Source: Equadaptatus sp045642965 (GTDB lineage: Bacteria > Synergistota > Synergistia > Synergistales > Synergistaceae). From it: DNA of 14,661 nt. The translations under genes and the position numbers were made by a program. The DNA lies in assembly GCA_045642965.1 (NCBI GenBank), contig JAZUJX010000081.1, positions 1 through 14,661 of the forward strand, given 5' to 3'. The first letter of the stretch is position 1. The number at the start of each line of letters is the position of its first letter. Of the stretch, positions 1 to 5,016 are shown piece by piece. The notes under the pieces were generated by a model. The model searched no databases, was not told the origin of the DNA, and worked only from the letters and a program-made list of their open reading frames with translations.

Positions 1-18
1 CTCTAAAACCTTAAGGGC

Positions 19-141
19 GCACTTAGCACTTAGCACTTAGCACTTAGCACTTAGCACTTAGCACTTAGCACTTAGCACTTAGCACTTAGCACTTAGCACT
101 TAGCACTTAGCACTTAGCACTTAGCACTTAGCACTTAGCAC
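19..141. repeat. 7-bp tandem array, GCACTTA x17
   Basis: Seventeen perfect head-to-tail copies of GCACTTA run from 19 to 137, followed by a partial GCAC to 141. I checked the phase at three points (19, 61 and 121) and it is unbroken. The matching array in the right cassette has only five GCACTTA copies followed by three GCACCTC variants. Perfect identity over 17 copies implies recent expansion by slippage or unequal exchange. It is a candidate variable-number locus. Short heptanucleotide arrays (STRR) are known from cyanobacteria; I do not claim they are related. Confidence 0.95.
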
Positions 142-148
142 CTCTTTA

Positions 149-197
149 GTTCTTCGTTCTTCGTTCGTCGTTCTTCGTTCTTCGTTCGTCGTTCCGC
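149..197. repeat. 7-bp tandem array, GTTCKTC x7
   Basis: Seven consecutive heptads start at 149: GTTCTTC, GTTCTTC, GTTCGTC, GTTCTTC, GTTCTTC, GTTCGTC, GTTCCGC. The array shows a higher-order 21-bp period (two GTTCTTC then one GTTCGTC). It is preceded by TTA at 146-148. Read on the minus strand, that puts a TAA stop directly after a tail reading NDERRTKNDERRTKN, the same tail type as the real gene end at 311-349. Confidence 0.9.
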
Positions 198-310
198 GCC
201 TCCGCGTGGCTTCGCGCGGAATGACAGACTTTTTATTGTTTCTTCAAGGTTTTAGCTTTTAGCCTTAGGTTTTTGCTTTTAGCATATAGCTTATGGCTTA
301 CAGCTTTCTT

Positions 311-1777
311 TTAGTTCTTCGTTCTGCGTTCGTTGTTCTTCGTTCCTCGCAGCGCGAGCCCCGCGAGCGCAAGCAGCGCCAGCGCGCCAAACCCTGCGTT
401 GCAGCCGCCTGACGACGATTTTTCCTGTTCTTCCCCGTCGAATTTCACGTCTTCGTTAAGCTCCGCCACGATTATTTCAGTTTCGCCGCTCTGGAAATAT
501 TTGCCGTAATTCGGTACAACAAATCTTAATCTCTGCAGCCTTTCGTCGTATTCCGCTTTGAACGCCGTATATTGTGTCAGTCCAGGCGTTCCGCCGTCTG
601 CCACCGAGTCATCTTGGGGCTCCCCTTTGAGCTCCTGGATATCCAGTGTTCTTTTGTCTTTTGGTTCAATCACAAACGGTTCGCTGTCGGGTTCCCCAGC
701 GGTTGTAATAACAGTGTCAAAATCGTCTTCGTCCGACATCAAAATAGCACTATCGTCTCCGTCTGTCGCGTATTCCGCTTTGTTTTTAATAAGCACGGCG
801 AGCGGTTTTGTTTTGTCGTAGTTCTCTATCTTTTTGCCGAGCTGAATTTTGAACTTCGCCGTCTGTTTGTCTTCCGCACCGCCGGACTGTTCAACAGTCA
901 TTGTCAGCCTTGTTTTGGAAACGGCTTTCGTCAGCCCCGACACTCCCGTTATCCGTTCGGGGGACAGTACGGGGACAAGCGAAGTCTGCGTGATTTTATT
1001 TTTGATTTTCAGCTGTTCCGGCAGTTCGCTGATGGCGGGAAGCAGCCTGCTTATTGTTTCTTCCACGCCGTCGCTCTGCCCGTCTGTTTTTGTAAATATC
1101 GGCGAGTCAAGGCTGATTTGCAAAGCGGGGCAGGCAATACCACTTGTTTCTACCCTGTATTTAATAACATACTCTAAATCAAAACTGTCTCGCGCCGATC
1201 CTCTAGTACCAGTCTGGTCAGCAAGAACATAGCATCCAGTCTTGGTTGACTTAGGATTAGTAGAACGAAGCCACCCGAGGACATCATTCCCATCCTCTTG
1301 GAAATGAGATCGAACTTTTCTAGCCTCAAATGCCTCAGCTGCCTCGTAGAAAGACAGAACGTAAAGCAGGTCGTCGTACTCGTTCATTGAGGAAAATCCC
1401 GGATTGCGGTCTTTTTCCGTCATATCGTGCTTTTCTATATAATTTTTCCCGTCAGCCGTGCCGTTGACGCAGTCCCACGTCAGCTGCGGACCCGTGTAGT
1501 TTTTCAATTTTTCCTCGCATTCGTTCACTTTTTTGCGGAGGTCGGATTCGCTGTATTTGTTGCTGCTTCCGTCAGCTTTGAACGGCGTATCATTTATCGC
1601 TCCTTTCGCGATTAAATAACCGCTGTTTGCGTCTTTTTTTATCAGAATCCAGTTGTAACCGGCGAAATCTATCGTGTCGCCTACTTCGCTGAAACGCGCC
1701 ATCGCCGGTGAACAGAAGGCAAGAACAGCACCTGCTAGAATTAGAACTGCGAAAAGCTTTTTGAGTTTGCTCTGCAT
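311..1777 (-). CDS. Secreted Synergist-CTERM protein, N-terminal part DUF6273-like
   Basis: This is a 488-aa exported protein of unknown function. Residues 1-27 are a classic signal peptide (basic start, hydrophobic core, cleavage expected near AMA-RF). Residues about 33-225 resemble DUF6273-type proteins: a GDTIDFAGYNWILI opening, then GWLRS (168-172) and ACPALQISL (215-223). Residues about 240-450 are an acidic region I do not recognise. The end is a Synergist-CTERM sorting signal: a serine/glycine stretch with GGCNAG (457-462), a hydrophobic helix to about 476, then a basic tail. By analogy with other CTERM systems it is probably processed and anchored at the cell surface. The ATG at 1775-1777 has a good Shine-Dalgarno (GGAGG, complement of 1786-1790, 8 nt away). 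A weak -10 (TATAAA) is the complement of 1796-1801. The last residues are encoded by heptad repeats, and codon use shifts around residues 146-210. It stands alone between two direct repeats. Confidence 0.85.
   Translation of the reverse strand: MQSKLKKLFAVLILAGAVLAFCSPAMARFSEVGDTIDFAGYNWILIKKDANSGYLIAKGAINDTPFKADGSSNKYSESDLRKKVNECEEKLKNYTGPQLTWDCVNGTADGKNYIEKHDMTEKDRNPGFSSMNEYDDLLYVLSFYEAAEAFEARKVRSHFQEDGNDVLGWLRSTNPKSTKTGCYVLADQTGTRGSARDSFDLEYVIKYRVETSGIACPALQISLDSPIFTKTDGQSDGVEETISRLLPAISELPEQLKIKNKITQTSLVPVLSPERITGVSGLTKAVSKTRLTMTVEQSGGAEDKQTAKFKIQLGKKIENYDKTKPLAVLIKNKAEYATDGDDSAILMSDEDDFDTVITTAGEPDSEPFVIEPKDKRTLDIQELKGEPQDDSVADGGTPGLTQYTAFKAEYDERLQRLRFVVPNYGKYFQSGETEIIVAELNEDVKFDGEEQEKSSSGGCNAGFGALALLALAGLALRGTKNNERRTKN
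314..348. repeat. GTTCKTC heptad array inside the 3' end of the coding sequence
   Basis: Five 7-bp units (GTTCTTC, GTTCTGC, GTTCGTT, GTTCTTC, GTTCCTC) follow the TTA at 311-313, which is the stop codon on the minus strand. Three 7-nt units make 21 nt, so the encoded peptide repeats every seven residues (TKNNERR, then TKN). These units belong to the same family as the intergenic arrays at 149-197 and 1891-1932. Confidence 0.9.
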
Positions 1778-1812
1778 GACATAGACCTCCGAAATTTTAT
1801 AAAAATCAATTA

Positions 1813-2078
1813 CTCTAAAACCTTAAGGGCGCACTTAGCACTTAGCACTTAGCACTTAGCACTTAGCACCTCGCACCTCGCACCTCTTTAGTTCTTCGTT
1901 CTGCGTTCTGCGTTCGTCGTTCTTCGTTCCGCACCTCCGCGTTGCTTCGCGCGGAATGACGGACTTTTTATTGTTTCTTCAAGGTTTTCGCTTTTAGCCT
2001 TTGGTTTTTGCTTATAGCATATAGCTTATAGCCTATAGCTTAATGCTCTTACAGCTTACAGCATGTAGCTTTCTTTTT
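1813..2078. repeat. Right copy of direct-repeat cassette
   Basis: It matches 1-312 in block order and orientation, starting with the same CTCTAAAACCTTAAGGGC. It begins 36 nt upstream of the start codon of the 488-aa gene, so that gene's promoter must lie in or next to it. The array contents differ: five GCACTTA plus three GCACCTC (1831-1886), then GTTCTTC, two GTTCTGC, GTTCGTC, GTTCTTC and GTTCCGC (1891-1932). The AT-rich tail (about 1985-2078) carries TATAGC/TTATAGC heptads. After CTTTCTTTT the two copies diverge. Confidence 0.85.
1831..1886. repeat. 7-bp tandem array, GCACTTA x5 then GCACCTC x3
   Basis: Eight head-to-tail heptads. The second variant, GCACCTC, appears as three identical neighbours, so it was probably amplified after a two-base change in one unit. 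Compare the 17 uniform units at 19-137. Confidence 0.93.
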
Positions 2079-2313
2079 CCATCCTGCCGTTATTATACCA
2101 TTTCCGAAAGAATTTGTACCGCTTTTCTCTGCGCTTATTCTAAGCGTTTTTACTGATTTTTTACTGCGTATTTTTACGGATATTTATCCGTCATTCCGGC
2201 GGATACCCCTACGGGACACGAGACGGAGAATGAAAGGTGCTTGCCGCGCCGCTGATGGCAGACAGCTGACAGCGCGAACGAAGTTAGCAATACAGCGGCG
2301 CGTCAGCGCCAAC
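2079..2313. other. Non-coding stretch with small inverted repeats
   Basis: I see no credible gene here; the open frames that cross it on both strands have no ribosome site and no recognisable protein. It holds three pieces of dyad symmetry. ACGGATA (2176-2182) pairs with TATCCGT (2185-2191). TCATTC (2191-2196) and GAATGA (2228-2233) bound a 43-bp block that looks like a small dispersed repeat. CGCGCCGCTG (2245-2254) pairs perfectly with CAGCGGCGCG (2293-2302) across 38 nt. None is followed by a T-run, so these are not ordinary terminators. Confidence 0.55.
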
Positions 2314-2404
2314 GAAGTGCGAGGTGCGAAGTGCGAGGTGCAGATGACCGCAGGGAATATCGACCGTGTTTCTTTAGGGAGAATAAGTGCGCCCTTAAGG
2401 TTTT
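2314..2404. repeat. Inverted, diverged fragment of the repeat cassette
   Basis: Four heptads (GAAGTGC, GAGGTGC, GAAGTGC, GAGGTGC, 2314-2341) are the reverse complement of the GCACYTC type. After 43 unrelated bases, 2385-2404 is the exact reverse complement of the 20-bp cassette edge AAAACCTTAAGGGCGCACTT found at 5-24 and 1817-1836. The right cassette and this piece therefore form a pair of 20-bp inverted ends about 590 bp apart. Confidence 0.8.
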
Positions 2405-2448
2405 TGTTGGTACTTGCTAATTTTACGGTACGGCACATAAAAGAAATC

Positions 2449-2477
2449 TTGTATTTTTATTCCTGACAGGCTATAAT
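2449..2477 (+). promoter_or_regulatory. Probable sigma-70-type promoter of the PepSY gene
   Basis: TTGTAT (2449-2454), a 17-nt spacer and a perfect TATAAT (2472-2477) lie 43 nt before the start codon. A second TATAAT at 2493-2498 lacks a matching -35. The Shine-Dalgarno is AAAGGGTG at about 2506-2513. This promoter sits just outside the inverted cassette fragment. Confidence 0.6.
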
Positions 2478-2520
2478 CTTTCTGCAAGGGAATATAATAC
2501 ATTTGAAAGGGTGAACTGCA

Positions 2521-2808
2521 ATGAAAAAAATATCAGTAAAAATATGCGCAGGGTTACTTCTGCTTCTTGCAATGTGCACGGCAGCCTTTGCTGAAATCAG
2601 TATGGAACAGGCAAAGAAAATCGCGCTTGCTAAAATAGGCAATCCGAACGCAAAGCTTGTTAAGGAAGAGCTTGACACGGACGACCATTACGGCACCGTT
2701 TACGAATTTAAGTACGTGGCGGGCTCCTACAAATACAAGATTGAAATTACGACGGAAACCGGAAAAGTGATTAAGTTCAAGAAAGAGTCGCGTTTCTTTG
2801 ACGACTAA
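2521..2808 (+). CDS. Small exported PepSY-domain protein
   Basis: The protein has 95 aa. Residues 1-24 are a signal peptide (KK start, leucine-rich core, cleavage expected after AAFA), so the product is exported. The mature part, residues about 26-90, fits a single PepSY domain: an ISMEQAKKIALAKIG helix, then beta strands with VKEELDTDD, YEFKY, YKIEI and a closing TGKVIKF. PepSY domains are small extracytoplasmic modules often linked to inhibition of secreted peptidases; nothing here identifies a partner. The ATG at 2521 follows a Shine-Dalgarno at a spacing of about 8 nt. The gene has its own promoter and terminator, so it is probably monocistronic. It is not part of the neighbouring HD gene's unit, and there is no peptidase gene beside it. 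Confidence 0.85.
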   Translation: MKKISVKICAGLLLLLAMCTAAFAEISMEQAKKIALAKIGNPNAKLVKEELDTDDHYGTVYEFKYVAGSYKYKIEITTETGKVIKFKKESRFFDD

Positions 2809-2835
2809 AAACAACAGTATTTTACAGTTAGCAAA

Positions 2836-2871
2836 ACAGGAAAGCGGGACTGCCCCGCTTTCTTGTTTTTT
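2836..2871 (+). terminator. Intrinsic terminator after the PepSY gene
   Basis: A 13-bp stem pairs 2836-2848 (ACAGGAAAGCGGG) with 2854-2866 (CCCGCTTTCTTGT), with one G-T wobble, a 5-nt loop (ACTGC) and a T-run at 2866-2871. It lies 27 nt beyond the PepSY stop codon. Confidence 0.9.
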
Positions 2872-2914
2872 ATTCCGGGATTTATTTCCCTGCGTCGTTT
2901 CCCGTTTTTGGGTA

Positions 2915-2920
2915 TATAAT
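2915..2920 (+). promoter_or_regulatory. Possible -10 box of the HD-domain gene
   Basis: A perfect TATAAT lies 19 nt before the ATG, just upstream of the Shine-Dalgarno GGAAGGTG (2927-2934). No convincing -35 is visible, and the leader would be only about 14 nt. The preceding strong terminator does require a new promoter in this gap. Confidence 0.4.
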
Positions 2921-2939
2921 TTCTGCGGAAGGTGACAGT

Positions 2940-3701
2940 ATGTTTAACGATGAAGCAGCCCGCACATGGTTTCGCGGTTTTACGGCGCGTTTCGGCAGAG
3001 ACGGGCTTTTTGACAAGGCTCTTGCGTACAAGATAGGACATTCCGAGCGCGTGGCGCAGTATGCGCTTGACATAGCGAAGTCTGAGAACTGGAACAGCGC
3101 TGCAGACAGGTCTCTTTGTTTTGCAACAGGTCTGCTGCACGACACTGGGCGTTTTCCCCAGTATGAGCAGTACGGGACTTTTAAGGACGCGGACAGCGTT
3201 GACCACGCGGATTTGGGCGCGGACGTGCTGGAACGCGAATTTGACTGGAACGGCGTTTCTTCCGAAGAGAAGGAAATTCTGCTCTGCTCGGTAAGAAATC
3301 ACAATAAGCTTGTCATAGCGGACAACGTTCCGCAGTTTGCGCTTCGTTTCGTAAATATGGTACGCGACGCGGATAAAATTGACATTTTCTTTCAGGTACA
3401 GCAAAGGATAGACAACGGCACGGTTTTTGACATGCTTCCCCGCCACCGCGTATACAAGGGCATTTCTCAGGAGCTGGTTGAGTGCATAAAAAGCACGGGG
3501 AGAAGCGATTACAGATTTGTAAAATCGCTTTCCGATTACAGGCTTGCAGAGCTTGCATGGGGGCTTGACCTCAATTATCCGTACAGTATAAGAATTTTGA
3601 AGGACGCAAAAATTTTTGACAGGATTGTAAATGAGCTGAAGCCGTTCGGCATTGACGGGCTGTGCAGCGAGCTTATGAACGAAATAAACAGGCGGGGCTA
3701 A
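2940..3701 (+). CDS. HD-domain metal-dependent phosphohydrolase
   Basis: This 253-aa cytoplasmic protein has the metal-binding residues of the HD superfamily in order: H34 in GHSERV, H67-D68 in LLHDTGRF, H89 in DHADLG, H121 in RNHNK, and D143/D145 in RDADKID. HD proteins hydrolyse phosphate esters of nucleotides and related compounds; the substrate cannot be read from the sequence. There is no HD-GYP signature, no RelA/SpoT synthetase domain and no membrane segment. The HDTGRF variant is common in stand-alone HD hydrolases of anaerobes. The ATG at 2940 is supported by a GGAAGGTG Shine-Dalgarno about 6 nt upstream. The gene is convergent with folC and shares a hairpin with it. Confidence 0.88.
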   Translation: MFNDEAARTWFRGFTARFGRDGLFDKALAYKIGHSERVAQYALDIAKSENWNSAADRSLCFATGLLHDTGRFPQYEQYGTFKDADSVDHADLGADVLEREFDWNGVSSEEKEILLCSVRNHNKLVIADNVPQFALRFVNMVRDADKIDIFFQVQQRIDNGTVFDMLPRHRVYKGISQELVECIKSTGRSDYRFVKSLSDYRLAELAWGLDLNYPYSIRILKDAKIFDRIVNELKPFGIDGLCSELMNEINRRG

Positions 3702-3713
3702 CCGCCTGTTTTT
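3686..3713. terminator. Shared terminator between convergent HD gene and folC
   Basis: A perfect 10-bp stem pairs 3686-3695 (AAACAGGCGG) with 3702-3711 (CCGCCTGTTT), with a 6-nt loop that contains the TAA stop of the HD gene (3699-3701). The T-run continues to 3713 on the plus strand. On the minus strand the hairpin is followed by GTTTATTTC, a weaker T-rich tail, so it may also end the folC transcript, whose stop codon lies at 3717-3719. Confidence 0.8.
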
Positions 3714-3716
3714 AAG

Positions 3717-5009
3717 TCACTTTATTAAAAATTCTTCCGGATAGTTTTCCTTGAGCCATGCGAGCATGTAAAGACTACCGAAACAGAGGACGGGACAGCC
3801 CTGTTTTGAGGCTTCTTTTACCGCGTCGTAAGGCGAGGCAAAGCTTCCTCTTACGTCAAAGCCGAGAGACACAGCCGTTTCCGCCATTTCTTCCGCTTTC
3901 ATGCTCCGTTCCATCTGAGGCACTTCAGTGCAGTAAAATTCAAGATTAAGTCCTTTGAGCAGTTCCAAGGCGTTTTTAACGTCTTTGTCGCGCATCATTG
4001 CAGTTACCGAACATATTTTCTGCCCTTTGAAAAGCAGGCTGATATTTTCGGCAAGTCTTTTCATCGCGTGAGGATTGTGCGCCCCGTCAAGCAGAAGCGG
4101 CGGATTTTTTCGTACAAGTTCCATGCGCCCCTGCCATTTCATCGTGCTCAGCGCGGTTCTGACTGTTTTTTCCGTTATTCCGCCAAAGCTTTTGCGCAGC
4201 TCTTCCGCGGCGCAGAGCGCAAGAGCCGTGTTTTCCGCCTGATAGGCGCCTGCAAGCGCCGTTTTGCAGCTTTTGCCTTTGAAGCTGAGCGTTGTTCCGT
4301 CAAGTGAAGTTTCTGTCAGGCTGTAATCTGTTTTTGAAAGCAGGCTGCCTTTTGTTCCTGCCTGTTCACATTTTTCAAGGAACTGCTTTTCAAGTTCTTC
4401 ACTGCCTCCGGCAAATATTGCAGGGGCGTTCCCGCGTATTACGGCAAATTTTTCGGCTGCAATTTTTTCAAGCGTGTCTCCAAGGTAATCTGTATGGTCA
4501 ATTCCTATCGGCGTTACGAGGGTTAAAATGACGTTTTCAAGCGTGTTTGTCGCGTCAAGCCTGCCGCCGAGCCCCGCTTCGACGACCGCTATGTCCACTT
4601 TGTTTTCAGCAGTCAGCATAAATGCCGCCGCCGTTGTGAGTTCAAAATAGGTCGGCATATCTTCTTCCGCCGTGCCGCTGTTTTCAAGCGCGTTTTTTAT
4701 CTGTCCGACAACCCTGAGCCAGTCGGAAGCGGGAAGCATTTCGCCGTTTATCAGCAGTCTTTCGCCGAAGCAGGCAAGGTGGGGACTGGTGTAGAGTGCC
4801 GTTTTGCAGCCGGAACAGCGCAGTATCTTTTCAACCGTCGCTGAGGTTGAGCCTTTGCCGTTGGTGCCTACAACATGCACTGCCTTAAACTGCCGTTCAG
4901 GGTTTCCGACAAGCGCCAGCAGTTTGGAGAGGCGGACAAGCCCCGGGTGAATTCCGGGGCTTGCGATTTTTTGCAGTTCGTTTTCTATTTCCGAAAATTT
5001 TATTTCCAT
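3717..5009 (-). CDS. folC: Folylpolyglutamate synthase / dihydrofolate synthase
   Basis: FolC adds glutamate to folates with ATP, and in many bacteria also makes dihydrofolate from dihydropteroate; it acts in the cytoplasm. The 430-aa length is usual for the family. Visible landmarks are the P-loop GTNGKGST (48-55), YTSPHL (73-78), EAGLGGRLDATN (144-155), GIDHTDYLG (169-177), the IAAEKF lysine at about 187 that aligns with the carbamylated lysine of known structures, WQGRME (292-297) and the C-terminal-domain motif LDGAHNPHA (307-315). The ATG at 5007-5009 lies 7 nt after the valS stop with no strong Shine-Dalgarno, so translation is probably coupled to valS. It is the last gene of the minus-strand run. 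valS-folC adjacency is a well-known arrangement, for example in Bacillus. Confidence 0.96.
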   Translation of the reverse strand: MEIKFSEIENELQKIASPGIHPGLVRLSKLLALVGNPERQFKAVHVVGTNGKGSTSATVEKILRCSGCKTALYTSPHLACFGERLLINGEMLPASDWLRVVGQIKNALENSGTAEEDMPTYFELTTAAAFMLTAENKVDIAVVEAGLGGRLDATNTLENVILTLVTPIGIDHTDYLGDTLEKIAAEKFAVIRGNAPAIFAGGSEELEKQFLEKCEQAGTKGSLLSKTDYSLTETSLDGTTLSFKGKSCKTALAGAYQAENTALALCAAEELRKSFGGITEKTVRTALSTMKWQGRMELVRKNPPLLLDGAHNPHAMKRLAENISLLFKGQKICSVTAMMRDKDVKNALELLKGLNLEFYCTEVPQMERSMKAEEMAETAVSLGFDVRGSFASPYDAVKEASKQGCPVLCFGSLYMLAWLKENYPEEFLIK

Positions 5010-5016
5010 TTTGCAG

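Larger units (their letters stand above)
1..312. repeat. Left copy of direct-repeat cassette flanking the Synergist-CTERM gene
   Basis: This stretch matches 1813-2078 block by block: a CTCTAAAACCTTAAGGGC leader, a GCACTTA tandem array, a GTTCKTC tandem array, a GC-rich block ending GCGCGGAATGAC, the sequence CTTTTTATTGTTTCTTCAAGG, and then a loose AT-rich series of TTTTAGC/TATAGCT-like heptads ending in CTTTCTTTT. The GC-rich block holds an inverted repeat, TTCCGCGC (192-199) against GCGCGGAA (214-221). The two copies differ mainly in tandem copy number and by scattered point changes. No gene lies in 1-310. The stop codon of the next gene (311-313) abuts the end of this cassette. Confidence 0.85.

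Noticed and set aside
19..141. TTAGCACT units look like half-sites of the CIRCE heat-shock operator (TTAGCACTC-N9-GAGTGCTAA)
   Set aside because: All units point the same way, the ninth base is wrong, and no GAGTGCTAA partner occurs at the right spacing. The resemblance comes from the heptad sequence.
1..312. CRISPR array
   Set aside because: The units are 7 bp, directly adjacent and without spacers. No cas gene is in the window.
2184..2466. Short open frames on both strands in the repeat-rich gap
   Set aside because: They run through repeats and dyads, lack Shine-Dalgarno sites and give low-complexity or basic peptides unlike any family I know.
2805..3446. Minus-strand frame of 213 codons
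   Set aside because: It lies opposite the HD-domain gene, whose metal-binding motifs are clear, and crosses a terminator.
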